Assembly (NCBI GenBank): GCA_022799355.1
Contig: JAAWOG010000002.1
Coordinates: 41,816 to 105,815 of the forward strand
Direction: 5' to 3'
Length of the DNA stretch: 64,000 nt
Origin: Lachnospiraceae bacterium
GTDB taxonomy: Bacteria; Bacillota; Clostridia; Lachnospirales; Lachnospiraceae
Made by a program: the position numbers and the translations under genes. Position 1 is the stretch's first letter. The number at the start of each line of letters is the position of its first letter. The notes under the pieces are model-generated. The model worked only from the letters and a program-made list of their open reading frames with translations. It did no database searches and had not been told where the DNA came from. Below, in pieces: positions 16,482-25,936 of this stretch.

Positions 16482-16988
16482 ATGAACAGTGAGTTTTTGA
16501 CAATGATCGGCTTAGGCGGCATAGATATTGGTTATATTTTAGTCGGCATCACGGCGGTGCTTCTCATTCTCCTGATCATGCTGATTGTGCTGATTGTAAA
16601 ATATACCAAAGTAAAAAAACGCTATGACAGGTTTATGCGCGGAAAGAACGCATCCAGTCTGGAGGAAAATATACGCGGCGTTTTCGAGGACATGAAGATG
16701 CTGAAAAATAATGTGGAGAAAAATAAGAAGGATCTCCGTATGTTAAACAAAAATATGGAGAGGACCTTCCAGAAAATGGGTATTGTAAAATATGATGCCT
16801 TTAATACGATGGGCGGACAGTTATCCTTCTCGCTCGCCCTGCTGGATGGCAACGATGACGGTTTTATCATCAATTCGGTCCACAGCAGTGAGGGATGTTA
16901 TTCCTATACGAAGGAAATAAAAGGTGGTACAAGCAGTATTACTCTTGGGCAGGAGGAACAGAGGGCGCTGGATGAAGCCATCGGATAA
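16482..16988 (+). CDS. DUF4446 family protein, 168 aa
   Basis: This is a single-pass membrane protein with an N-terminal helix (ILVGITAVLLILLIMLIVLIVKY), then a charged, probably coiled-coil segment (SLEENIRGVFEDMKMLKNNVEKNKKDLRMLNKNME) and a C-terminal compact domain (KMGIVKYDAFNTMGGQLSFSLALLDGNDDGFIINSVHSSEGCYSYTKEI). These match DUF4446, a family of unknown function that often follows parB in Clostridia. It starts at ATG 16482 with AAGGAG and lies 24 bases after parB. A role in the partition or envelope complex is possible but unproven. Confidence 0.88.
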   Translation: MNSEFLTMIGLGGIDIGYILVGITAVLLILLIMLIVLIVKYTKVKKRYDRFMRGKNASSLEENIRGVFEDMKMLKNNVEKNKKDLRMLNKNMERTFQKMGIVKYDAFNTMGGQLSFSLALLDGNDDGFIINSVHSSEGCYSYTKEIKGGTSSITLGQEEQRALDEAIG

Positions 16989-17068
16989 TGAGTCAGGAAA
17001 ACAAATATAATAAAAAAAACAGAAACGTTCATATTATATAAAGAACGTGCCTGGAAAAGAGGAGCATT

Positions 17069-18349
17069 ATGATCGATATTAAATTTTTAAGAGAAAATCC
17101 GGAAATAGTAAAGGAAAATATCAGGAAGAAATTTCAGGATAAGAAGCTTCCTATGGTAGACGAGGTGATTGCGCTCGATGCTGACAGAAGAAAGGCACAG
17201 CAGGAGGCGGACGAGCTGAAAGCGGCAAAAAATAAGATTGCTAAACAGATCGGCGCACTGATGGGGCAGGGGAAAAAGCAGGAGGCGGAAGAGAAAAAGA
17301 AAGAAGTCGCCGTCAATGCGGCGCGCCTTGCGGAACTTGAGAAAAAACAGGCGGAGCTGGAAGAAAAAGTAAATAATATCATGATGGTTATCCCGAATAT
17401 TATTGATCCTTCCGTACCTGTCGGAAAAGATGATTCCGAGAATGTGGAAGTTCAGAAATACGGGGAACCTGTTGTACCTGATTTTGAGATCCCCTATCAT
17501 ACGGAGATTATGGAAAAGGTGAAAGGTATCGATCTGGATGCGGCGCGGAAAGTGGCGGGAAATGGTTTCTATTACCTGATGGGCGATATCGCAAGGCTGC
17601 ATTCCGCAGTGCTTTCCTATGCCAGGGACTTTATGATCGGCAGAGGATTTACCTACTGTATTCCGCCCTATATGATTCACGGCAATGTGGTTTCGGGTGT
17701 TATGAGTTTTCCGGAGATGGACGCCATGATGTATAAGATTGAGGGAGAAGATCTGTACCTGATCGGCACCTCGGAGCATTCCATGATCGGAAAATTTATC
17801 GATACCATGATACCGGAAGGGGAACTGCCTCAGACACTGACCAGCTACTCCCCCTGTTTCCGGAAGGAAAAAGGCGCACATGGACTGGAAGAGAGAGGTG
17901 TATACAGGATTCACCAGTTTGAAAAACAGGAGATGATCGTAGTCTGCAGACCGGAGGAATCTCCGATGTGGTTTGAAAAACTCTGGCAGAACACGGTGGA
18001 TTTATTCCGCTCTCTGGATATACCGGTGCGGACCATCGAATGCTGCTCAGGCGATCTGGCGGATCTGAAAGTAAAATCCTTTGATGTGGAAGCCTGGTCT
18101 CCAAGACAGAAAAAATATTTTGAAGTAGGAAGCTGCTCCAATCTCGGCGATGCCCAGGCAAGAAGGCTGAAGATCCGCGTCAAAGGCAGTGACGGAAACA
18201 AGTATTTTGCACATACATTAAATAACACCGTGGTAGCACCTCCCAGAATGCTGATTGCCTTCCTCGAAAACAATCTGCAGGCGGACGGCAGCATCAAAAT
18301 ACCGGAAGTACTAAGGCCTTACATGGGCGGGCAGGAAATCATTTCCTGA
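17069..18349 (+). CDS. serS: Seryl-tRNA synthetase, 426 aa
   Basis: This is a class II aminoacyl-tRNA synthetase that charges tRNA-Ser (and tRNA-Sec). The N-terminal antiparallel coiled coil (about residues 25-110, rich in Lys/Glu/Ala) is visible, followed by the catalytic core. Motif 2 is SPCFRKEKGAHGLEERGVYRIHQFEKQEM and motif 3 lies in NTVVAPPRMLIAFLENN. Length is normal. The upstream gap of 80 bases is too short for a T-box leader and none is seen. It lies between DUF4446 and DUF3881 genes on the same strand. Confidence 0.97.
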   Translation: MIDIKFLRENPEIVKENIRKKFQDKKLPMVDEVIALDADRRKAQQEADELKAAKNKIAKQIGALMGQGKKQEAEEKKKEVAVNAARLAELEKKQAELEEKVNNIMMVIPNIIDPSVPVGKDDSENVEVQKYGEPVVPDFEIPYHTEIMEKVKGIDLDAARKVAGNGFYYLMGDIARLHSAVLSYARDFMIGRGFTYCIPPYMIHGNVVSGVMSFPEMDAMMYKIEGEDLYLIGTSEHSMIGKFIDTMIPEGELPQTLTSYSPCFRKEKGAHGLEERGVYRIHQFEKQEMIVVCRPEESPMWFEKLWQNTVDLFRSLDIPVRTIECCSGDLADLKVKSFDVEAWSPRQKKYFEVGSCSNLGDAQARRLKIRVKGSDGNKYFAHTLNNTVVAPPRMLIAFLENNLQADGSIKIPEVLRPYMGGQEIIS

Positions 18350-18395
18350 TATTCGGATAAAAACAGGTGAACAACAAATAAAGGAGGTAAAATCT

Positions 18396-19292
18396 TTGCA
18401 TAAGTATTTACGTGCCATCGGTTTCAGTAAAATACAAACACCGAAGCAGATGCATGATCTGATTATGGATGTGATTCAGAGTGCGGACAAAAGAAGCTAC
18501 ACTTCAAATTCCGAGACGACGATGCTGGCGGAATTCAGCAAAGATTTTGCTGACCGGATCGGCATTACGGTCTGCGGTGAATTTGATGATAAGGATGAAT
18601 TTACCTTTGAGTACAGCTTTCCGTATTTTCGCGGAGACGGTATTTCCACGGAGGAGGATATCTCTGTGGAACGACATGCCGAGAAAGAATCCTATGCGGG
18701 TGTCTGTAATGATATGCGGGTGGGAGTTTCTCTGATCTTCTATCTGCAGAATATGATGGACTATGCTAAAATCAAGTATGGCAACAGGCTGCCGATCCGG
18801 GGAACCAGTTTAACACTCAGCGCTCTTTCCACCAGCGGAAAGATTCTTTTGCCGATCCGAAAAAATGAGGCGGAGATGGCAAGGATTGAAAAAGAGACGA
18901 CAAACCGCAATAAACTGATTGCGCAGGCAAGAGCAGGAGATGAGGAAGCAATCGAAACGCTGACGCTTGAGGATATGGATACCTATAACGCCATTTCCAA
19001 AAAGATCAGGAAGGAAGATGTGCTGAGCCTGGTGGATACCTACTTTATGCCTTATGGAGTGGAGTGCGACCAGTATTCGGTCATGGGAGAGATCACAGAC
19101 TGCAGCAGCACAAAGAACAGGCTGACGGAAGAAGAGCTCTATATTATGACGGTCTCCTGCAACGACCTTGTATTTGAGGTGTGTATCAATAAAAAGGATC
19201 TGTACGGCGAACCGATGCCGGGACGCCGTTTCAGAGGGAGTATCTGGATGCAGGGTATTATTAATTTTCCTGAGGCATACGGAGTTTCCTAG
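18396..19292 (+). CDS. DUF3881 family protein, 298 aa
   Basis: This is a soluble protein of unknown function typical of Lachnospiraceae, where it commonly follows serS. It begins MHKYLRAIGFSKI and has no signal peptide or membrane helix. The start is a TTG at 18396 preceded by a strong AAGGAGG, which decides the frame. The middle has a run RNKLIAQARAGDEEAIETLTLEDMDTYNAISKKI that is helical, and the second half is rich in beta-type segments. Its last 32 bases overlap the 3' end of the convergent exonuclease gene. No motif suggests a reaction. Confidence 0.85.
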   Translation: MHKYLRAIGFSKIQTPKQMHDLIMDVIQSADKRSYTSNSETTMLAEFSKDFADRIGITVCGEFDDKDEFTFEYSFPYFRGDGISTEEDISVERHAEKESYAGVCNDMRVGVSLIFYLQNMMDYAKIKYGNRLPIRGTSLTLSALSTSGKILLPIRKNEAEMARIEKETTNRNKLIAQARAGDEEAIETLTLEDMDTYNAISKKIRKEDVLSLVDTYFMPYGVECDQYSVMGEITDCSSTKNRLTEEELYIMTVSCNDLVFEVCINKKDLYGEPMPGRRFRGSIWMQGIINFPEAYGVS

Positions 19293-20238
19293 AACTCTTT
19301 TTATGATGTCTGCGCATTTCTTTTGCATGCTGCAGACGATTTCTGATCGCCTCCGCTTCCTCGGGTGAGATGAATTTTTCCGTCTTTACGACATAGACCG
19401 TATTATCCTCCGTCTTACGGATACGGATCTTGCCTTTCATATAACCATGTTTATCACAATATGATACCGCAAAATAATGCTTTCCGTTGGGAGAAAACCA
19501 TTTAATCTTCCGACGGATATTTTTATGGCAGATATAACAGCGGCAGCTTGTGACTTCTCTGTCGGCTAAAGCGTCCGCTTTGTTGGGAAATTCCCGTGAG
19601 ATATATTTGGCATAGTTGTCAAATATGATTTTAATTTCTTCTTTTCGGGTTCTGGGCTTAATAAAGGTATCAAAGGAGTAGTGCGCAAGTGCGCTCTGGT
19701 CGGTGATCTTTGCCAGTACCCGGGCGGTATAATAGGCATCGCTGAAAGCCCTGTGAAAAGGGATGTCTTTTTCAATCTGCAAAAAGTCTACCGCATATTC
19801 CAGGGAACGCCTTGTCTTTTTATCCTCAAAAGCAATGCTGAACAGTTTCTGCACGTCATAAAATTTTAAAGGCCTGTCAGATAATGGCTCCAAATCATAG
19901 TATTTCATATTTTTCTGCAGTTCTTCCAGGTCAAGAGGTCCCCATGTGCAGAACAGGAAATCTTCCCCGCACCATTCCCTGAATTCCCGAAAGACCTTCG
20001 GGAAGGGCATGCCGTGTTCAAGCTGTCTCATTTGCAGGTGAATCAGTTTTCTTGTAATATGGTTCAGCTCATGGTAAAGCTGAGGCTTTACAAGCTGGTT
20101 AAACTCGCCGATCATCTTTTTTTCTTTATTCAGTTTTATGGCACCGATCTCCACAATCTCAAAAGGAACACCATATACTTCCGGTTCCCGTTGCGGATTG
20201 CCCTGGTTCCATTCCAGATCAATTACGATATAATTCAT
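19261..20238 (-). CDS. DEDDh-type 3'-5' exonuclease domain protein, 325 aa
   Basis: This is a cytosolic exonuclease of the DnaQ/RNase T fold. Exo I is YIVIDLEWNQG (DxE), followed by EIGAIKLN, Exo II-like FCTWGPLDLEEL, and Exo III HRAFSDAYYTARVL with His and Asp in place. A C-terminal basic region holds two Cys pairs (CRCYICHKNIRRKI and YCDKHGYMKGK) that look like a small metal-binding knuckle, followed by a Lys/Arg-rich tail, fitting nucleic-acid contact. Preferred start is ATG 20238 (GAGG seven bases upstream), 12 bases inside the ORF-track start. The 3' end overlaps DUF3881 by 32 bases. Confidence 0.85.
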   Translation of the reverse strand: MNYIVIDLEWNQGNPQREPEVYGVPFEIVEIGAIKLNKEKKMIGEFNQLVKPQLYHELNHITRKLIHLQMRQLEHGMPFPKVFREFREWCGEDFLFCTWGPLDLEELQKNMKYYDLEPLSDRPLKFYDVQKLFSIAFEDKKTRRSLEYAVDFLQIEKDIPFHRAFSDAYYTARVLAKITDQSALAHYSFDTFIKPRTRKEEIKIIFDNYAKYISREFPNKADALADREVTSCRCYICHKNIRRKIKWFSPNGKHYFAVSYCDKHGYMKGKIRIRKTEDNTVYVVKTEKFISPEEAEAIRNRLQHAKEMRRHHKKSSRKLRMPQEN

Positions 20239-20254
20239 ATTTTTCCTCATTTTT

Positions 20255-20395
20255 GCGTTGCTTTTGGCTCAAACTGTTGAGCCTGCGCATGAACGAGTTT
20301 GTGACAAGCAACGCGCAGACACAAATCTCGCGATTGAAAATTTTGATTTTCAATCTTCCGTCCTGTGTCCGCCCTGCGGGCTTCCAATAAAGATT
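20255..20395. repeat. Structured palindromic element of unknown type
   Basis: This intergenic stretch folds into nested inverted repeats. GCGTTGCTT (20255-20263) pairs with AAGCAACGC (20306-20314) and encloses GGCTCAA-ACTG-TTGAGCC. A second unit has GACACA (20318) and TGTGTC (20364) flanking a perfect GATTGAAAAT-TTTG-ATTTTCAATC hairpin. It is too regular for chance and is likely a dispersed intergenic palindromic repeat or structured RNA. It has no ORF of note and sits just upstream of the exonuclease start on the other strand. Confidence 0.55.
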
Positions 20396-20554
20396 CTTCT
20401 GACTGTGATTATCGTATCATAGTTTAGGCGGTTTGACAAATCAAAGAAGTGAAAAACAATTGTACATCTATCAAAAATACCGTATACTGATTAAAACGAT
20501 TTTTTAAGACATCCGGGTAATAGCGGAAGATATTTTGTGTGCCGGGAGGAAGAT

Positions 20555-20863
20555 ATGGCAGCCGTCCTTACAAAAGATCTGATCTATGAAATCTTATCGG
20601 TGGTAGAAGAGATACCGGAAGGTAAAGTTGCCTCTTACGGGCAGATAGCCGGACTGATCGGCAGAGAGAAAAACGCGAGGCTTGTGGGAAAGGTTTTAAG
20701 TATGGCGGAATACTACGGCGAGTATCCCTGCCACCGGGTGGTGGATCATTCGGGGAGACTGGCGCCGCATTTTTATGATCAGAAGGCGCTGCTGCTGGAG
20801 GAAGATGTGATATTTAAGGATGACATACATGTGGATATGAAAAAGTGTCGATGGGATTGCTGA
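20555..20863 (+). CDS. MGMT/alkyltransferase-like family protein, 102 aa
   Basis: This is a compact DNA-binding protein of the O6-alkylguanine alkyltransferase fold lacking the N-terminal domain of Ada/Ogt. Motifs are VEEIPEGKVASYGQIAGLIG (recognition helix region) and YPCHRVVDHSGRLAP, the active-site loop. The Cys of PCHR is kept, so it is not a classical Trp-type ATL. About 100 residues is the usual length of short MGMT family proteins. ATG 20555 follows GGGAGGA. The Dus gene follows 45 bases later on the same strand. Confidence 0.85.
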   Translation: MAAVLTKDLIYEILSVVEEIPEGKVASYGQIAGLIGREKNARLVGKVLSMAEYYGEYPCHRVVDHSGRLAPHFYDQKALLLEEDVIFKDDIHVDMKKCRWDC

Positions 20864-20908
20864 TATACAGGGAATCCGGCAGTCACGATCAGGAAAGCAG
20901 GCAATATT

Positions 20909-21850
20909 ATGGAGATCAAAACACTGCGGGTGGGAGGGCTTATGCTCCCCTCAAATGTTTTAATGGCTCCGCTTGCCGGGTATACCTGTTATCCCTTTCG
21001 GATGATGGCGTATGAACTGGGGGCGGGGCTGTGTTTTACGGAGATGTCAAGTGCTAATGCCCTGAAATATCGGGATCAGGCTACCAGGCGTCTTCTTTTT
21101 ACAACAAAAGAAGAACCGATTCGGGCCATTCAGCTTTTAGGCGGGATTCCTGCTGTGATGGAAAAGACGGCGTCCTCGGAACTGCTGGAAACGTTTGATA
21201 TAATCGATATCAATATGGGATGTCCGGTGCCCAATGTATTTAAAAGCGGCGAGGGGAGCGCCCTGATGCTGGACCAGCCCCGGGCGGCGGCTATCATCAG
21301 GGGCTGTAAAAAAAGCGGAAAGATTGTTACCGTCAAATGTCGTACAGGTATACGGAAAGAAGATATGTTTGCGGCGGAATTTGCCCGTGTATGTGAAGAT
21401 GCGGGGGCGGACATGATTACAATCCACGGGAGAAGCCGCAGTATGATGTATGACGGTGACTGCTGTTATGAGGAGATTGCCCGGGCGAAAGCTGCCGTCT
21501 CCATACCGGTCATTGCCAACGGCGGTATTTTTTCCGCCGAAGAGGCGGATCGGATGATGGAGAGGACCGGGGCGGACGGGGTAATGATCGCCCGCTACGC
21601 GTTGGAAAATCCGTTTATTTTCAGCGAATTAACAGGGAAATATGCTGGAAAGTCCACATTACAGCTTATTTTAGAACAGATGGAGCTGACGCTTACTTAC
21701 TATGATGAGACATTCACAATGGCTTATATTCGTAAGCTGGCCTCCTATGGTATGAAAAAACGGAAAGGCACAAAAAAATATAAGGAACAGTTGTATCGAA
21801 GTGGCTCCATGAAGGAACTGAGAGAAATTATCATACGGATATTTTCATGA
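20909..21850 (+). CDS. tRNA-dihydrouridine synthase family protein, 313 aa
   Basis: This is an FMN-dependent enzyme that reduces uridines in tRNA D-loops. It opens with NVLMAPLAGYTCYPFRMMAYELGAGLCFTEM, the Dus signature, and has the active-site Cys in INMGCPVPNVFKSGEGSALM. FMN contacts are suggested by VTVKCRTG, ITIHGRSR and PVIANGGIFSAEEA. Length is typical of DusB-type enzymes. The start ATG 20909 has a mediocre upstream site. It ends 18 bases before the LRR gene, so it is likely co-transcribed with it. Confidence 0.92.
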   Translation: MEIKTLRVGGLMLPSNVLMAPLAGYTCYPFRMMAYELGAGLCFTEMSSANALKYRDQATRRLLFTTKEEPIRAIQLLGGIPAVMEKTASSELLETFDIIDINMGCPVPNVFKSGEGSALMLDQPRAAAIIRGCKKSGKIVTVKCRTGIRKEDMFAAEFARVCEDAGADMITIHGRSRSMMYDGDCCYEEIARAKAAVSIPVIANGGIFSAEEADRMMERTGADGVMIARYALENPFIFSELTGKYAGKSTLQLILEQMELTLTYYDETFTMAYIRKLASYGMKKRKGTKKYKEQLYRSGSMKELREIIIRIFS

Positions 21851-21868
21851 CGATGGAGGTTTTGTTTT

Positions 21869-24800
21869 ATGTTAACGAATATTCAGAATAACCCTCCGGA
21901 TTATTTTCAGATTGAGGATGGTATTTTAAAATCTTATACCGGCAGGGAAGAGGTGGCGGCAGTACCCGGGAAAGTTCATACGATTGGGGAGGGCGCTTTT
22001 AAGGGCTGTGTCTCACTGAAAAAGGTGATCCTTCCCTCCGGGCTTTTGAAGATTTTGGACGGCGCCTTTAAAGGCTGCCGGAAACTGCAGGAAGTACTGA
22101 TACCGGCAGGTGTTTCTTACATAGGCAGTTATGCCTTTCACAGATGCCATGAACTGAAAAATATTTCTCTTCCCGCTTCCGTAAAGGAGTTAGGGGACTG
22201 CGTATTCCTCTACTGTGACAGTCTCACCTGCGCTAAAATTCCCGGCGTGGAGCGCCTCGGAAAGCAGGTGTTTGTCAATGATGTCCTGCTGAGAGAGCTG
22301 GAAATTTCTCCGAATCTGCGGGAGGAGGGGATTTGTGATGTATTTACCGGCTGTATCAGAATCACGGATTTTTCATTTCCCGACGGGCAAAGAATCGTGA
22401 TTCCCAATGCCGTGGAGGCGTTGGCGGGAGATAGGAAGATACCGCCTGTTGTGCGTGCCGTGGCGGTGGATATTTTGCGGATGATGGAGTTAGATGACAG
22501 GTGTCTGATCAAATTTCAGACAAATTTAAAACATGTGGAAATCCCGGAGGGCATTGAAAAGATAGGAAAAAGCAGTTTTTTTGACAAACGGGGAATTATA
22601 TCCGTCAAATTTCCTGCTTCTCTGAAAGAGATTGGCAGCAGGGGCTTCCGCAACTGCATCAGCTTGGAAAAAGTTATTTTTCAGGGGGATCAGGTACGGA
22701 TTCATGAGGATGCATTTAAAAACTGCAGTTCTTTGAAGGAAGTTGTTATGCCTGATAATTCAGCCTATCAGATCGAAGGAATTTCAGGGAGTTCCGAAAC
22801 CGTTGGGAGACGGCTGCCCGATCTGGTAAAAACGGTTCGGAAGCAGGTTCTGGGGAATTTTCACCTTAGCGGTACGATGCTGCTGGAGTATCTCGGCAGC
22901 GAGTCGAGAGTTGTCGTGCCGGATGGAGTTACTTTTATTGCGGAAGAGGCATTTGCCCGAAATGAGGCGATAGAGCGGGTGATTTTGCCTGCCTCCCTTC
23001 TGGAGATTGGCGCAGGCGCTTTTCGGGGATGCCTTCTTTTACAGACCATTGAATTTCCGGAACATGTAAGGCGTATCGGCGCGGGGGCCTTTGAAAATTG
23101 CGTGAAGCTGCTCCGCGCGCTGCTGCCCGATGGGTTGGCGTTCGTGGAGGATAAAGTATTTAAGCATTGCCGCGAGTTAAAAGAAGTGGTTTTGGGGAAA
23201 TCGGTTCGTGCTGTGGGAGAACAGGCCTTTTATGGATGTTTTTCTTTAAAAGAGATATTGATGCCGGAGAATCTGACGTCCATCGGTATAATGGCTTTTT
23301 ATCAGTGCAGGGGATTAAAGGAAGTTTATCTGCATCAGGGTATTGGCTATGTGGGGCATCTCGCGTTTGCGCTGAGCGGTGTGAAAAAAGTCAGGATGGA
23401 TGGAAGCGGAAAGGATTATGGATCGGATATCTTTTCGGAATGTCCCCGGCTTTGGCGTGTGATATTGGAGGAAGGGGTATGCCATATTCCCGATAAATTT
23501 GCCCATGGGTGCAGGGCTTTAAGGCAGGTGATTTTGCCGGCAACGCTGGAATCCGTGGGAAGGGATGTATTGGAACATACACCTTTTTTGGAAGGGCTCC
23601 CGAAAGGGGAAAGTACGGAGGGCATCTTCTTTGACGGGCGGCATCTGAAGGGGGAGGTATTTGTTCCTGACGGAACCCGGATCATAGCGGGCAGCGCTTT
23701 TTATGGAAACAGGGAGATAACGGCAATCCATTTTCCTGACAGTGTGATATCGATCGGACCGGCGGCCCTGAAGGGCTGTTCCGGCCTTCGGTATGCGGTG
23801 CTGCCAGGAGGAATAAGAACGGCAGAGGCGGAAGTTTTTTCGGGCTGTGTGAGTCTGGAAAGGGTAGAGAGAAGAGGGGATTTTGAAGGTGCGGCGCCTG
23901 CGCCGGTATTATGGATAAACATCAAAGAGCGGGCTTTTCGCAGGTGCCGGAAACTTCGTGGTATTTTGTTGCATGAGGTGCAGGGTATCGGAAAAGAGGC
24001 GTTTTGGGGATGTACCTCTTTTGCGCCGGGAGAAGCGAAAATGTTGCGTCAGGTCGGAGAGGGTGCGTTTGAGGGGACGGTGGAATTACCGGAAGAATCT
24101 TCTCTTGGGATGATCGGCAGTATTTTGGTTTCCGGGCAGCACTGCAGCGGAGAAGTCAGGCTGCCGGACGGACTCACAGCCATTGCGCCTTTTGCATTTT
24201 CCGGCAACAATAATATCACGAAAGTGTTATTGCCAGAAGGGCTTTGCGGGATCGGAGAAGGAGCGTTCTGGGGCTGCGGCGCTCTTATGGAAGTGGCGGC
24301 GCCTTCCCCCTGTATGATTGGTGCGCGGGCTTTTGAGAAATGTATATCTCTCACAAAGATTCATGTTCATGCAGCAGGCGTCGGAGCTGCCGCTTTTGCT
24401 TTCTGCCGGTCTCTTGAAGAAGCCGAACTTACAGGGGTAAAGGTTTTGGCGCACCGCCTTTTTGAGGGCTGTTCCCGGTTGGAAAGATGCATTTGCAGGC
24501 AGGTGGAGGTCATAGGTTCTTATTGTTTCAGCGGCTGTCATAAGCTGAATGGGGTTGATCTTTGCCGGGTGGAGGAGATTGGCAGTTATGCATTCCAAAA
24601 CTGTGATGCGTTGGAAAAGATCTCACTGAATGAGAATGTGGTGCTTATGCCCCATGCGTTTGAAGACTGCGGACGGCTCGGGACGGTTGAGTTTGAAGAG
24701 GGCTTTGACGGGTTCGGATCGTATGAGTATGCCTTTTCCGGGTGTACCGCCCTGCACAGCGTAATCTGCGGGGACGCGGTATGGGATATGCATGTTTACG

Positions 24801-25936
24801 GAGATATTTTATCCGAAGATATTCCGGAGACCGTAAGACTGATCTTCCACAGTGCACTCAGCTGCTTTGTGGTCGAAAAGGAGGAAATACTCTGTGGCTA
24901 CAGGGGACTTGGGCGGATTGTGCGGATACCGGAGGGCATTCGGCGGATTGAGGCGGAAGTATTCAGGGATGTCCTTATGCTGGAAGAGATAAGGATACCT
25001 GAGACCGTGGAATATATAGGCGCCAGGGCATTTCACGGGACGGCGTGGATAGAAAAACAGCGCGGTATTTCTCCGTTGGTAGTTGTGGATCATATGCTTT
25101 TGGATGGCTCCGGCTGTAAAGGCGAAGTGGTTATTCCGGAAGATATCAGGCTGATCTGCGGCTGGGCGTTTGCCGGGGGAAAGGATATAGAGAGTATCCG
25201 GTTTTTGACAGATCAGGTGAGGGTGGAAGCATATGCTTTCCGAAACTGTATTTACTTAAGGAAGATGTTTTTTAGGGATGGTTCTTCTGTGATCTTTCAG
25301 GGGATTTCAGACAGAGAGAGGGAATTTCCCACAGCGTTTTCGGCGCTGGCAAAACAGGCTGTGATGGATTCACTGAATTGTTTTAAGACGAATGAGAAGT
25401 ATGAGCTTGTGGAGTGCACCGGTAATATTTCCGAACTTCCGGTAGCGGATGGTATTACGGCGATAGGGGACCATGTTTTCCAGGACGGAAACCTCCTGAC
25501 ACAGATTATACTGCCGCACAGTGTCACGTCCATTGGAAATAATGCTTTTGCCGGGTGTAAGTGGCTGAAAATCGTAAAAGGGGCGGATTGTGTGAAAGCT
25601 ATTGGCATCAGGGGCTTTTCCGGCTGCGGAGTTCTGGAGAGCGTTGAACTTGGAAAGGACTTTCGCGTTATGGGTATGAGGGCTTTTGAGAACTGTACTT
25701 CGCTGCGGGAGATTTATTTGCCGGAAGGGGTTACGGAAATTCCGGAGAGAGCGTTTTTCTGCTGTCATAGCCTGCGGGAAGTTTATCTTCCTTCCACAGT
25801 AAAGCGTATCGGAAAGGAAGCTTTTGCCTTTTGCACAAGCCTGCAAATGCCGATGATACCGGAGGGGATATCTGTTGAGGAGCGGGCGTTTTATGGCATC
25901 GGACAATGCGGGGAGGAAGAAGATGCGGTATCGTAA
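21869..25936 (+). CDS. Very long BspA-type leucine-rich repeat protein without signal peptide, 1355 aa
   Basis: Nearly the whole protein is built of about 23-residue LRR_5 (BspA/TpLRR) repeats of the form IGEGAFKGCVSLKKVILPSGLLKILDGAFKGC, continuing to the C-terminus. Several short non-repeat islands interrupt the array (for example around VRTVRKQVLGNF and GYRGLGRIVRIPEG). Cys is frequent at the repeat corner. There is no signal peptide, anchor or sortase motif, unlike most surface BspA proteins, so it is probably cytosolic. The start has GGAGG nine bases upstream. Its last 14 bases overlap the aldo/keto reductase start. The function is unknown. Confidence 0.88.
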   Translation: MLTNIQNNPPDYFQIEDGILKSYTGREEVAAVPGKVHTIGEGAFKGCVSLKKVILPSGLLKILDGAFKGCRKLQEVLIPAGVSYIGSYAFHRCHELKNISLPASVKELGDCVFLYCDSLTCAKIPGVERLGKQVFVNDVLLRELEISPNLREEGICDVFTGCIRITDFSFPDGQRIVIPNAVEALAGDRKIPPVVRAVAVDILRMMELDDRCLIKFQTNLKHVEIPEGIEKIGKSSFFDKRGIISVKFPASLKEIGSRGFRNCISLEKVIFQGDQVRIHEDAFKNCSSLKEVVMPDNSAYQIEGISGSSETVGRRLPDLVKTVRKQVLGNFHLSGTMLLEYLGSESRVVVPDGVTFIAEEAFARNEAIERVILPASLLEIGAGAFRGCLLLQTIEFPEHVRRIGAGAFENCVKLLRALLPDGLAFVEDKVFKHCRELKEVVLGKSVRAVGEQAFYGCFSLKEILMPENLTSIGIMAFYQCRGLKEVYLHQGIGYVGHLAFALSGVKKVRMDGSGKDYGSDIFSECPRLWRVILEEGVCHIPDKFAHGCRALRQVILPATLESVGRDVLEHTPFLEGLPKGESTEGIFFDGRHLKGEVFVPDGTRIIAGSAFYGNREITAIHFPDSVISIGPAALKGCSGLRYAVLPGGIRTAEAEVFSGCVSLERVERRGDFEGAAPAPVLWINIKERAFRRCRKLRGILLHEVQGIGKEAFWGCTSFAPGEAKMLRQVGEGAFEGTVELPEESSLGMIGSILVSGQHCSGEVRLPDGLTAIAPFAFSGNNNITKVLLPEGLCGIGEGAFWGCGALMEVAAPSPCMIGARAFEKCISLTKIHVHAAGVGAAAFAFCRSLEEAELTGVKVLAHRLFEGCSRLERCICRQVEVIGSYCFSGCHKLNGVDLCRVEEIGSYAFQNCDALEKISLNENVVLMPHAFEDCGRLGTVEFEEGFDGFGSYEYAFSGCTALHSVICGDAVWDMHVYGDILSEDIPETVRLIFHSALSCFVVEKEEILCGYRGLGRIVRIPEGIRRIEAEVFRDVLMLEEIRIPETVEYIGARAFHGTAWIEKQRGISPLVVVDHMLLDGSGCKGEVVIPEDIRLICGWAFAGGKDIESIRFLTDQVRVEAYAFRNCIYLRKMFFRDGSSVIFQGISDREREFPTAFSALAKQAVMDSLNCFKTNEKYELVECTGNISELPVADGITAIGDHVFQDGNLLTQIILPHSVTSIGNNAFAGCKWLKIVKGADCVKAIGIRGFSGCGVLESVELGKDFRVMGMRAFENCTSLREIYLPEGVTEIPERAFFCCHSLREVYLPSTVKRIGKEAFAFCTSLQMPMIPEGISVEERAFYGIGQCGEEEDAVS

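Noticed and set aside
16989-17068. T-box leader for serS
   Set aside because: The gap is only 80 bases and lacks the T-box sequence and specifier stem.
17087-17914. 275-residue minus-strand ORF inside serS
   Set aside because: serS has complete class II synthetase motifs in the plus frame. The minus translation has no start signal or family pattern.
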